From JBEKYD01 sp049509915 (GTDB taxonomy: Bacteria > Acidobacteriota > Terriglobia > Bryobacterales > Bryobacteraceae), in contig JBEKZL010000092.1 of the NCBI GenBank assembly GCA_049509915.1, forward strand, positions 1 through 29,829: a stretch of 29,829 nt of DNA, given 5' to 3'. Under the pieces are notes generated by a model. It saw only the letters and a list, made by a program, of their open reading frames with translations, did no database searches and was not told the DNA's origin. Below are positions 16,901 through 23,537 of the stretch, in pieces. Within the stretch, counting starts at the first letter, position 1. The number at the start of each line of letters is the position of its first letter. The position numbers and the translations under genes were made by a program.

Positions 16901-17380
16901 AGGAACAGCGTACTGAACTGGATCGTCGGCGGATGGTCGGCCAATGCGTTCGGCGTCATCCAGAGCGGGTACCCTCTATCAGTCACGCAGCCCAATAACA
17001 ACAGCGCGATCGGCGCCAGTTATCAGCGGCCCAACGCCACGGGCGTATTGCCGGAGACATCCGGTTCGGTCGACAGCCGCGTCAGCGATTGGCTGAACCC
17101 GGCGGCGTTCTCGCAGGCGGCGCAATTCACCTTCGGCGATATCAGCCGGTTCATCGATGTGCGGGGTCCGGGACTGTTCAACTGGGATCTGTCGGTATTC
17201 AAGGCTTTTTCAATCAGAGAGCGGATCAAAGCGCAGTTCCGCGTCGAGGCCCTCAACGCCACCAATACGGTCTATTTTGGGACGCCCAATACGACGTTCA
17301 CCAACTCGACGTTTGGGGTGATCACCAGCCAGATCAATAACCCCAGGCTGCTGCAGCTCGGTGTGCGGGTCGCATTCTAA
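13952..17380 (+). CDS. Oar-like TonB-dependent outer-membrane receptor
   Basis: 1142 residues. The signal peptide is MRLFVSILLVFGLALAQ. A carboxypeptidase-regulatory-like beta-sandwich follows (about 20-105: GSLRGRVLDPKGATAPAATI, EQGEYTFAALTPSTYAVTVE). The plug domain spans about 110-240 (LIDGISITDSNN, VQELKLQASTYDAEVSRTGG). The rest is a large beta-barrel ending LLQLGVRVAF, with the terminal Phe needed for BAM recognition. Length and order match the Oar-like receptors abundant in Acidobacteriota. ATG 13952 has AGGAG 6 nt upstream. It is the first full gene after the polycysteine leader and is 33 nt from the next gene. Ligand unknown; its neighbours suggest a sulfur-containing compound or a carrier of one. 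Confidence 0.93.
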   Translation: MRLFVSILLVFGLALAQSFQGSLRGRVLDPKGATAPAATITLIDEGTSVRRQTITNEQGEYTFAALTPSTYAVTVEAAGFRRIEQRGVTVATQAEAILDFKLELGQVTEEVDVTAEAPPLETGDASTGQLIDSQKITDLPLLGRNPFFTAKLAQTVVFTNNPKFARMQDQNGNSQVSIAGGPLRTNNYLIDGISITDSNNRAVILPSPEAVQELKLQASTYDAEVSRTGGGNFNTLLRSGTNEIHGSAVGHIRETDWLANNFFANRAGQPIANQPFRDWAGSLGGPVFIPKLYDGNKTFFFITTESYRQHDGSTTVLSVPTALERAGDFSQSLAKNGSQQVIYDPLTTNLTTGTRQPFPGNVIPAGRISSVGSALASYYPNPNAATAYYGAPNYNFTGGYPNRGDQKTFKADREFTSWLRASGSYIHQKTFEVDAPSDIFPNAASPSQTYCCDRKIDATEANATVTATPSTVIAIRWGFNRFYSKSTQESAGFNLASLGLPESLVSVTPNPAFPAITMADVSSYGGGGTNQDVFYSRNFNSTISKFVGKHSLKAGFDFRTLHDFGTPASGPISLGFSTVFTQASAQSSTTGTGASLATMLLGYPTSGSMSIVTGFDDFLRYYGGFVQDDYRITPKLTLNFGIRLEYESGIEEKNNKLIVGFNPTAVNPLSQAVSSPQVFGAVQYAGVGGNPTQTGAALSVKPAPRFGFAYQVNRNTVVRGGYGIFWAPTFFSFQNTIGYSQTTSIVTSTNGNFTPAASLADPYPTGLIQPSGNSLGALSGIGQAITIPDPKTQSAGYVQEYSLEVQRQAPGGIVLTLGTLGSHSLHLIESGQNIDQLNPNYFSLGSALSQSVANPFYNNGGVGSIANSTVSRAQLLMPFPQYTSVTLSTADTADARYYSFYFRAERRFARGIGVLASYAWSRSNDNVIGLNLAGTSQIASVAGAQSAYNLNGEWSLSTQDVPNRFTTAVTYELPFGRGKPFLNRNSVLNWIVGGWSANAFGVIQSGYPLSVTQPNNNSAIGASYQRPNATGVLPETSGSVDSRVSDWLNPAAFSQAAQFTFGDISRFIDVRGPGLFNWDLSVFKAFSIRERIKAQFRVEALNATNTVYFGTPNTTFTNSTFGVITSQINNPRLLQLGVRVAF

Positions 17381-17413
17381 CTGGAAGCAATCATTGAAAA
17401 AGGAGAGTAATAG

Positions 17414-17899
17414 ATGAAGCTCGATCTAATAGCCAAGCGATTAGTGGTATTTCCGGCAGTCTGGGCGGCGATGGCCGGCATCGGAAGTTTTCAACCGGTC
17501 TTCGCGCAGGACGCCTCGCCACAGGCCCAGGCCGCGCCACCCATCGTCGAATGGGTCTACCGGGTGAGGTGGGGTTATTACGACGAGTGGTACGCGATCT
17601 TCAAGAAGTATCAGATCGCCGTTCTGGATGAGGAGAAAAAGGAGGGGCTGGTCACTAAGTACATCGTGCAGCGGGGCAGCGGGCACTCACTCGGCGAGGC
17701 CAGCCGTTGGGACCTCCGCGTTTTGATCTACTACAAGGACCGCGATTCGCAGGCTAGAGGGCGCGGCATCGCGCAGAAGTTGTTTCCCGATCAGGAGACG
17801 TTCCGCAAAGAGGAGCAACAACGTTGGCAACTGACCGCGGAGCACTGGGATCGTCCCCTAACTGAGTTGGATCCACACGGCGAGAAGGCGTCGAATTAA
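17414..17899 (+). CDS. Small exported protein of unknown function
   Basis: 161 residues, not recognised as a named family. The N-terminus has a signal peptide ending near VFAQ (about 30-33). The mature part begins with a low-complexity Ala/Pro/Gln stretch and continues with EWVYRVRWGYYDEWYAIFKK and WDLRVLIYYKDRD. This alternation of strands and helices resembles a small ferredoxin-like (Dabb-type) fold, but that is only a guess. There are no Cys residues in the mature part. AGGAGAG lies 6 nt before the ATG. It sits between the receptor and the thioredoxin-like protein, so it probably works in the periplasm in the same uptake system. Confidence 0.8.
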   Translation: MKLDLIAKRLVVFPAVWAAMAGIGSFQPVFAQDASPQAQAAPPIVEWVYRVRWGYYDEWYAIFKKYQIAVLDEEKKEGLVTKYIVQRGSGHSLGEASRWDLRVLIYYKDRDSQARGRGIAQKLFPDQETFRKEEQQRWQLTAEHWDRPLTELDPHGEKASN

Positions 17900-17954
17900 C
17901 TGAATAGCCGTCAATAGCAGCAGACCTCAACACGAACAACCGAGGAGTAAACAT

Positions 17955-19172
17955 ATGAAGAAGACGTTATTACTTGCAACCGTTTTCGCGTTCGCGCCCG
18001 CGATTTGGGCTGAGTCCCTGGCGGGACTCTGGAACGCGACGATCACTGTCAGCGGAACTGAGATCCCTTTCAAGATTGAATTTGCCGGCGATGGGTCCAA
18101 CGTCAAAGGCTGGTTTTTCAATGGCGACGAGCATGAGAATTCAACCGGCGGCACGTTCGAAAACTGCTCGCTGGTGCTTCACTTCGACAGCTACGCTTCG
18201 GTGCTGAAGGCGGCGGTAAAGGACGGAGTCCTGGACGGCGAGTACAGCACGCGCGGCACGCCGATCCCGATCCACGCGGTTCGCGCCGTCCGGCAGCCCG
18301 TTTCCAATGGGAAGGCGCCCGACATCTCCGGCCTCTGGTACCTGGAGGGTGTCAAGAGTTCCAAGCACGACGAGCAGGCATGGCGGTTCTTTGTGCGGCA
18401 GAAGGGGACGGAAGTTTCGGGCGCGATTCTTCGCGTGGACGGCGACACCGGAACGCTTACCGGCAGTTACAAGGACGGCAAGTTCGTGCTCAGCCATTTC
18501 TCCGGCGCGCGCGCGGCGCTGCTTGAAATCACACCGCAGAGCGACGGAACTTTGACGGTCAACCTGAGCGGGCAACACCATGAGGGAGTGATCACCGCCG
18601 TGCGGCCGGAGCAGGCGCGGGCCAAAGGTCTCCCCGAACCCGTGGACGCGGACCAGCACACGGGCGTGACGGACTCGACCAAGCCATTCGCGTTCAGTTT
18701 CAAGGACCTGAATGGCAATCTGGTATCCAATACCGACGAGCGCTTCCGAGGCAAGGTTGTGTTGATCAATATCACGGGCAGCTGGTGCCCGAACTGTCAC
18801 GATGAAGATGAATTTCTTCCCACGATCTACAACAAGTATCATGCACGGGGACTGGAGATCGTCGCACTGAATTTCGAAGAACCCGAACAACTCGCCGACC
18901 CAACGAGGCTGAAGACGCTGATCGAGGCATACGGGATCAGCTACCCGGTCTTGCTGGCTGGCGAAACGCGCTCCGTCAAGGAGAAGCTGCCGCAGGCCAA
19001 GGATTGGGACTCCTGGCCCACAACGTTCTTCGTGGGCCGCGACGGGCTGGTAAAGGCTGTACACGCCGGTTTCCCAAGCCCCGGCAGCGGCGATCTATTC
19101 ACCAAAGCGAAGGCGGAGTTTATCGGAGAGGTCGAGCGCCTGCTCGCCGAGAACCAAACATCTTCCCGATAG
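17955..19172 (+). CDS. Periplasmic TlpA/ResA-like thioredoxin with duplicated N-terminal beta domain
   Basis: 405 residues. A signal peptide (MKKTLLLATVFAFAPAIWA) is followed by two similar beta-rich units, about 20-115 (ESLAGLWNATITVSGTEIPF) and about 123-225 (PDISGLWYLEGVKSS). From about 245 comes an AhpC-TSA/TlpA-type thioredoxin fold with the redox motif W277-C278-P-N-C281 in ITGSWCPNCHDED and the cis-Pro region SWPTTFFVGRDG. Members reduce or isomerise periplasmic disulfides or assist heme/copper insertion. Here, next to sulfur transporters, a role in releasing reduced sulfur or maintaining a partner is inferred. GAGGAG precedes the ATG. It is 55 nt after the small exported protein. Confidence 0.92.
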   Translation: MKKTLLLATVFAFAPAIWAESLAGLWNATITVSGTEIPFKIEFAGDGSNVKGWFFNGDEHENSTGGTFENCSLVLHFDSYASVLKAAVKDGVLDGEYSTRGTPIPIHAVRAVRQPVSNGKAPDISGLWYLEGVKSSKHDEQAWRFFVRQKGTEVSGAILRVDGDTGTLTGSYKDGKFVLSHFSGARAALLEITPQSDGTLTVNLSGQHHEGVITAVRPEQARAKGLPEPVDADQHTGVTDSTKPFAFSFKDLNGNLVSNTDERFRGKVVLINITGSWCPNCHDEDEFLPTIYNKYHARGLEIVALNFEEPEQLADPTRLKTLIEAYGISYPVLLAGETRSVKEKLPQAKDWDSWPTTFFVGRDGLVKAVHAGFPSPGSGDLFTKAKAEFIGEVERLLAENQTSSR

Positions 19173-19222
19173 ACTGGCTGGAAATCGTTCCATAAATACG
19201 GCGGTGTGTTCTCGGCAGAGGC

Positions 19223-19275
19223 GCAACCACCGCTCCCTCGCGGTCGCGGCCCGGCAAGGACGCGACCGTGGGTGC
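19223..19275. repeat. REP-like palindrome between the tlpA-like gene and the sulfur transporter genes
   Basis: CGGTCGCG (19241-19248) pairs perfectly with CGCGACCG (19261-19268), loop 12 nt. An outer stem GCAACCAC (19223-19230) pairs with GTGGGTGC (19268-19275) with one mismatch. GC-rich with no T-run. Confidence 0.6.
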
Positions 19276-19279
19276 TCAT

Positions 19280-19299
19280 GAAATACGTTAGCGTATTTC
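19280..19299. terminator. 8-bp hairpin in the operon, weak terminator or processing signal
   Basis: GAAATACG (19280-19287), loop TTAG, CGTATTTC (19292-19299). Perfect but AT-rich and without a long T-run, so it may lower expression of the genes behind it or protect mRNA ends rather than stop transcription fully. Confidence 0.4.
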
Positions 19300-19320
19300 T
19301 GCAATTACCGATTAGACTAG

Positions 19321-19899
19321 GTGTTTAAGGAGGCAGTAAGTATCGGACGCTTGGCTTCCACACCCTGGCCCTGGTACATAGCCGGTCCGGTAATCGGGCT
19401 ATTCGTTCCGGCGCTCCTGATAATGGGCAACCGCTTGTTTGGTGTTTCCAGCAACCTCCGGCATCTGTGTTCCGCCGTCTTTTCCGGGCGGATTGAACAT
19501 TTTCGCTACGATTGGAGGTGCGACGGCCTTTGGAATCTTCTTTTCGCGGCCGGCATTCTGGTGGGCGGCTTCGTCGCTTCGCGCGGGGCAGGACCTCAGA
19601 ATGTCGCGATCTCGGAACAGACCAGGGTTGCCCTCGTGAGCCTGGGAATTCACGACTTCGCCGGATTGGCGCCGCGCGAACTATTCACATGGTCCGCGTT
19701 GCTCACGCTTAGAGGATTTGTCTCTGTCGTCCTGGGCGGTTTCCTTGTCGGATTCGGCACTGCCTACGCTGGAGGCTGCACTTCGGGCCATGCGATCTCA
19801 GGTCTGGCGGACCTGCAGGTGTCGTCGTTGATCGCGGTAGCGGGTTTCTTTGCCGGCGGTCTTATCGCAACGCATTTCATTCTCCCGCTATTGTTATGA
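19321..19899 (+). CDS. YeeE/YedE-family sulfur transporter, first half
   Basis: 192 residues, inner membrane, about four or five transmembrane segments. Family hallmarks are PWPWYIAGPVIGLFVPALLI near the N-terminus, GNRLFGVSSNLRHLC, and the conserved GGCTSGH (151-157, Cys153) in FGTAYAGGCTSGHAISG. TsuA, a relative, takes up thiosulfate through conserved cysteines. Pairs of short YeeE/YedE proteins are common and are also called PmpA/PmpB. The start is uncertain: GTG 19321 has no ribosome-binding site, while a perfect AAGGAGG (19327-19333) lies inside the frame, 8 nt before an in-frame ATC (19342) and 17 nt before TTG 19351. The stop overlaps the ATG of the next gene by 4 nt. Confidence 0.92.
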   Translation: MFKEAVSIGRLASTPWPWYIAGPVIGLFVPALLIMGNRLFGVSSNLRHLCSAVFSGRIEHFRYDWRCDGLWNLLFAAGILVGGFVASRGAGPQNVAISEQTRVALVSLGIHDFAGLAPRELFTWSALLTLRGFVSVVLGGFLVGFGTAYAGGCTSGHAISGLADLQVSSLIAVAGFFAGGLIATHFILPLLL

Positions 19900-20447
19900 T
19901 TCTCATGACCACCCAGCCGGGCAAAGACCAAGCGGCTACCGGTAACTCTCGAGCCGAGACTGGCAGCACCCTACTGAGCTATCTTCTTCTCGGGATTTGC
20001 TTCGGAATTACGTTGACGAAGTCCGAGGTGCTTTCCTGGTTCCGCATCCAGGAGATGTTCCGGTTCCAGTCTCCTCGAATGTACGCGATTATTGGCTCGG
20101 CCGTGGTGGTTGCCGCTGCTTCGGTCGCATTCATCAAGCGGTTTGGATTGAAAACAGTCTCGGGCGAGCCGATTTCGATTCCACCCAAGCGGCTGGGGCT
20201 CGGGACTCGTTATGCGGCCGGCGGCACGATCTTCGGGCTGGGCTGGGCGCTCACGGGAGCTTGCCCGGGACCGCTTTTCGCCCTTGTAGGCAATGGCGTC
20301 ACCGTGATGATAGTTGCCATTGGCAGCGCGCTGGCGGGAACCTGGCTGTATGGCTTTCTAAGGCCGCGGCTCCCACACCGATCGCGGTATCGGGGTGGGC
20401 ATTCAGCTACGCTCTACGCGCCGTGGCCTCCGGGAGTTGAGGGCTGA
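19896..20447 (+). CDS. YeeE/YedE-family sulfur transporter, second half
   Basis: 183 residues, about four transmembrane segments. The family motif GLGWALTGACPGPLFALVG contains Cys123. It is coupled to the first half by an ATGA overlap, so the two are probably made in equal amounts and together form one transporter, as expected for TsuA-like proteins that carry the two Cys motifs in one chain. The family part ends at FLRPRLPH; the last 20 or so residues (from RSRYRGG) look like a run-on past an ancestral stop. N-terminal residues 1-25 are polar and cytoplasmic. Substrate by family: thiosulfate or another reduced sulfur species. Confidence 0.92.
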   Translation: MILMTTQPGKDQAATGNSRAETGSTLLSYLLLGICFGITLTKSEVLSWFRIQEMFRFQSPRMYAIIGSAVVVAAASVAFIKRFGLKTVSGEPISIPPKRLGLGTRYAAGGTIFGLGWALTGACPGPLFALVGNGVTVMIVAIGSALAGTWLYGFLRPRLPHRSRYRGGHSATLYAPWPPGVEG

Positions 20448-20664
20448 CGCTGAAGGCTCGGACCCGGATGCGTTACCGCACTTAAGGATGCGGGTACTTA
20501 GTCCGCCGTCGGTACGACTGGGACTGTTTTTGGGGTCCGATTTCGGTCAAGATGGGATTTCGGTCAGCCGGATCCGGCAACGGTTTCGGCTCGCTCCAGA
20601 CCCTGTCCAGGATGGAGAGCCGGCCGAAGGTTGCGTGTGAGTTTGCGTCTAAGTCTCCTCTCTT

Positions 20665-20698
20665 GAGCCGGGGTTCGCTCCCCCGGCTCTTTTTTTTT
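20665..20698 (+). terminator. Strong rho-independent terminator of the receptor/sulfur operon
   Basis: GAGCCGGGG (20665-20673), loop 7 nt, CCCCGGCTC (20681-20689), then nine T (20690-20698). Textbook intrinsic terminator. Confidence 0.93.
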
Positions 20699-20793
20699 GC
20701 CGGTGCCCAAAACCGCCTGCCACTATTTGGGCAAGTATCTGTCCCGGGCTTTCCTCGTCGCGCCAAACGACTGATTGCAAGCCTGGTTCGGCT

Positions 20794-20809
20794 TGGCATC
20801 CGTCGTGCA
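20794..20809 (+). promoter_or_regulatory. Sigma54-like promoter ahead of the STAS gene
   Basis: TTGGCAT-N5-GTGCAA has the invariant GG (20795-20796) and GC (20807-20808) exactly 10 nt apart and matches most of TGGCACG-N4-TTGCA. The expected start is near 20820, giving only about 5 nt of leader before ATG 20825, which weakens the call. Confidence 0.35.
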
Positions 20810-20824
20810 ATTTCGACCCGTCGG

Positions 20825-21199
20825 ATGTTGAAGATCACGCTTCACGATTACCAGGCCAGCTTGCTTTTTGTCCTGGAAGGCAGGCTTTGCGGTCCCTGGG
20901 TGGGGGAACTGCGGCAATGCTGGCAGACGGCGGCTTCGACACTACATTCCCGCACGGCGACCGTCGATCTAAAGGAAGTGGATTTCGTAGACAGCGAAGG
21001 TCAGGCCCTGCTGGCGGAAATGCAAAAGGCCGGAGTTCGCCTGCGGGCGGGCTCACCTCTCATACGAGCCTTGCTGCCCAGGGAGTACGCCATAAGGGGC
21101 GAACAGAGTGGTTGTGCTACGGTTGAAGAAAAGCCGACGCGGCGACGACATGCTTGTCCCCACTCCGATGTCACCAAGCCCAATTCAGGTTCGGTATGA
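20825..21199 (+). CDS. STAS-domain protein
   Basis: 124 residues, cytoplasmic. A STAS (anti-sigma-factor antagonist-like) fold fills residues 1 to about 92: MLKITLHDYQASLLFVLEGR, then AASTLHSRTATVDLKEVDF, then VDSEGQALLAEMQKAGVRL. The phosphorylatable Ser/Thr position of SpoIIAA-like proteins (usually in DSxG) appears as DSEGQALL, so Ser is present, although the following residue is Glu. The last 30 residues are unlike the domain and overlap the next gene by up to 92 nt, which suggests the original stop was lost. ATG 20825 is chosen because the domain begins there; the open frame extends further upstream but crosses the terminator at 20665. It is probably part of the same unit as the sigma54 activator. 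Confidence 0.85.
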   Translation: MLKITLHDYQASLLFVLEGRLCGPWVGELRQCWQTAASTLHSRTATVDLKEVDFVDSEGQALLAEMQKAGVRLRAGSPLIRALLPREYAIRGEQSGCATVEEKPTRRRHACPHSDVTKPNSGSV

Positions 21200-23240
21200 G
21201 ACGCTGCTCGAAGTAGCGCAGAGCATCGTCGCGCACCGTCAGCTCTCGACTCTGTTTACCGATCTGAGCCGCTGCCTGAAGAGCCTGGTCACCTTCGATT
21301 TCATCGTGCTGACGCTGCTCGATGCGAAGAGCCAGACGGTGCGATTGCATATCCTCGAAACCGACCGCGCGGTGGTGGGAGAGGAGCAACACGAAGTAGC
21401 CGGCGAGGAAACCCCGACCACGCTGGCCCTGCGCGAGCGCCGGCCCTATTACGCCCCCGATGCCCAGGCGTTGGGCCGGTTTCCCCGCCTGCAGCGGTTG
21501 ATTCAGGCTAACGGCTGCGAGTCTTTCTGTACCCTGCCTTTATTCACGGCGCAGTGCGATTTGGGCGGGCTGACATTCGGTTCCACCCAAAAGAGCGCCT
21601 ATTCGCCCGAAGATATCGAATTCATGGAGCACGTGGCGCGGCAGGTGGCCATTGCCGTGGAAAATGCCCTCAACGGGGAAGCCGCCAGAGTGTACGAAGG
21701 GCAACTGGCGCAGGAGCGCGACCGCCTGCGGGCGCTGCTGGAAGTGAACAATGCGGCGGTGAGCTGCCTGTCGATGAAGTCCCTTTTTCAGACCGTGGCT
21801 TCCGCTTTGCGGCGCATTTTCGGGTTGGATTTCGCCAGTATCATGACCTATGACGGCGAAAAAGATGTCCTTCGGTTGAAGGTTCTGGATTTCCCGGATA
21901 GCCAGGGCGCCATGCAGGAAGACGCGGAAATTCCGGTGGCGAATACGCTGGCGGGCATCATTTTCCGGGGCCGGGAAGGGCGCGTGCTGGAAGCCGAGGA
22001 CATCCGCCGCCTGTCGCCCGTCACCAGCACGATTATGGAACGGGAGGGACTACGGTCGATCTGCGCCACTCCCATGATTTTCCTGGGCAAAGCGTTGGGA
22101 ATGTTGAGCGTGGGTTCGCGGCAGGCCGGCTTTTTCAACCCGGCAGACATCCTGTTCTACACCCAGGTGGCGGGGCAGATCGCAATTGCTTTTGAAAACG
22201 CCCTTTCCTTCAAGCGCATCGAAGAGCTCAATGCGCACCTGGCGGAAGAGAAGGTCTACCTCGAGGACGAGATCCGCACCGACAACCGCTTCGAGGATAT
22301 TATCGGACAAAGCCGCGCCCTCAAAGCCATCCTCAAACAAGTCGAAACCGTCGCTCCCACCGATTCCACGGTGCTGATTTACGGCGAAACCGGTACGGGG
22401 AAGGAACTGCTGGCGCGGGCCATCCACGACCTCAGCGCGCGGCGCCAGGGCACGTTCGTCAAACTCAATTGCGCCGCCATCCCCACCGGCTTGCTCGAAA
22501 GCGAAATGTTCGGCCACGAGAAAGGCGCCTTCACCGGGGCCATCGCCCAACGCGTGGGCCGTTTCGAACTGGCGCACCGCGGCACCATGTTCATGGACGA
22601 AGTGGGCGAGATCCCGCTCGAGCTGCAGACCAAGCTGCTGCGCGTGCTGCAGGAACGCGAATTCGAGCGTTTAGGCAGTTCGCGGACCATCCAGACCGAC
22701 GCGCGGCTGGTAACGGCCACCAATCGCAACCTGGCGGAGATGGTGGAGCAGCGCCAGTTCCGAGCCGATCTCTATTACCGCCTGAACGTTTTTCCCATCA
22801 CCGCGCCGGCTCTCCGCGAACGGCGCGAAGACATCCCTCTGCTGGTGCGCTATTTCGTGCAGCAGTTCGCCCGGCGGATGAACCGGCGCATCACCCACAT
22901 TCCCGCCGAATCGATGCAGGCTCTGGAGCGCTACGCCTGGCCGGGGAACATTCGCGAGCTGCAGAATTTCATCGAGCGGGCGGTGATTTTGTCGCAGGGC
23001 ACTTCGCTCGAAGCCCCGGTGCGGGAACTCACGCGTGTGCCGGTAAGGCCAGCCCCACCGGCCGCTGCCCCCGCCAGCGCGGTCACCCTCGCCGACGCCG
23101 AACGCGAAGCCATCGAGCGCGCTCTCGAAGAATCCGGCGGCAAAGTGGGCGGCGAAAGCGGCGCCGCGGCCCGCTTGGGGATGAAACGCACCACCCTCCA
23201 GGCCAAAATGCGCAAGCTGGGGTTGGATAAGAGCAAGTAA
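21108..23240 (+). CDS. Sigma54-dependent transcriptional activator with two GAF domains
   Basis: 710 residues from GTG 21108; ATG 21150 or 21168 are possible starts. Domain order: GAF (about 30-190), GAF (about 210-375), AAA+ sigma54-interaction domain (about 395-625), Fis-type HTH (about 665-708). In the AAA+ domain: Walker A GETGTGKE (426-433), the sigma54-contacting GAFTGA loop (473-478), Walker B MFMDEVGEI (Asp497, Glu498), and an arginine-finger region FRADLYYRLNVFPI. The HTH contains GAAARLGMKRTTLQAKMRKL. It is FhlA-like in layout: the GAF domains sense a small molecule or gas and open ATP-driven transcription from -24/-12 promoters. There is no receiver domain, so it is not a two-component regulator. 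It may control the STAS promoter it follows. Confidence 0.95.
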   Translation: MVVLRLKKSRRGDDMLVPTPMSPSPIQVRYETLLEVAQSIVAHRQLSTLFTDLSRCLKSLVTFDFIVLTLLDAKSQTVRLHILETDRAVVGEEQHEVAGEETPTTLALRERRPYYAPDAQALGRFPRLQRLIQANGCESFCTLPLFTAQCDLGGLTFGSTQKSAYSPEDIEFMEHVARQVAIAVENALNGEAARVYEGQLAQERDRLRALLEVNNAAVSCLSMKSLFQTVASALRRIFGLDFASIMTYDGEKDVLRLKVLDFPDSQGAMQEDAEIPVANTLAGIIFRGREGRVLEAEDIRRLSPVTSTIMEREGLRSICATPMIFLGKALGMLSVGSRQAGFFNPADILFYTQVAGQIAIAFENALSFKRIEELNAHLAEEKVYLEDEIRTDNRFEDIIGQSRALKAILKQVETVAPTDSTVLIYGETGTGKELLARAIHDLSARRQGTFVKLNCAAIPTGLLESEMFGHEKGAFTGAIAQRVGRFELAHRGTMFMDEVGEIPLELQTKLLRVLQEREFERLGSSRTIQTDARLVTATNRNLAEMVEQRQFRADLYYRLNVFPITAPALRERREDIPLLVRYFVQQFARRMNRRITHIPAESMQALERYAWPGNIRELQNFIERAVILSQGTSLEAPVRELTRVPVRPAPPAAAPASAVTLADAEREAIERALEESGGKVGGESGAAARLGMKRTTLQAKMRKLGLDKSK

Positions 23241-23246
23241 AGAATC

Positions 23247-23328
23247 ATGGCCGCCGATAAACGCCGATGAACGCCGATGAAGAAACCAAAGGGATTATCG
23301 GTGTTTATCGGTGTTCATCGGCAGCCAT
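23247..23328. repeat. Palindromic repeat with 32-bp arms built of CGCCGATGAA units
   Basis: Left arm 23247-23278 and right arm 23297-23328 pair at 27 of 32 positions, with two or three of the differences allowing G-U pairs. The arms repeat the unit CGCCGAT(A/G)AA three times. It begins 6 nt after the regulator stop and could help end its transcript. Confidence 0.8.
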
Positions 23329-23440
23329 AATTTGTTTTTTCAAACTGCTCCCTCGCCGTCCCACCGACTAGCGGCTGCCGCCGGGCCAGGCCCAAATGTG
23401 TAAGCTCGGCTTGGATGGCAGGAAGGTCCGCGGAAGTATA
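23329..23440 (-). pseudogene. Possible C-terminal gene remnant between two repeats
   Basis: On the minus strand the frame reads YTSADLPAIQAELTHLGLAR, then RQPLVGGTAREQFEK, which looks like genuine helical protein sequence. Both ends run into palindromic repeats. No start, no recognised family. Could be a fragment of a lost gene or chance. Confidence 0.25.
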
Positions 23441-23496
23441 GCCGCCGATAAGCAAGTCGGGGGACTCATCGCCGCTCATCGGTGCTAATCGGCGGC
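23441..23496. repeat. Second, shorter copy of the CGCCGAT palindromic repeat
   Basis: GCCGCCGATAAGCA (23441-23454) pairs with TGCTAATCGGCGGC (23483-23496), one mismatch. The right side, followed by ATAATTT, matches the right arm and flank of the copy at 23247-23328. Confidence 0.65.
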
Positions 23497-23537
23497 ATAA
23501 TTTGGTAGTGGGTCGTGGCATGGAAGCGCCTCGCACG

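Larger units (their letters stand above)
20448..20824. other. Intergenic region with terminator and divergent short repeats
   Basis: 377 bp with no gene seen before the STAS start. It holds two direct copies of GATTTCGGTCA (20539-20549 and 20556-20566), the strong terminator at 20665-20698 and a sigma54-like site at 20794-20809. Confidence 0.5.

Noticed and set aside
20539..20566. Two direct copies of GATTTCGGTCA
   Set aside because: Could be regulator sites, but only two 11-bp copies without palindrome or link to a promoter; too little to claim.
20552..20824. N-terminal extension of the STAS frame
   Set aside because: It runs through the intrinsic terminator at 20665-20698 and the STAS fold starts at 20825.
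23247..23496. CRISPR array suggested by repeated CGCCGAT units
   Set aside because: The units are 10 bp and contiguous and form inverted arms; there are no unique spacers and no cas genes.
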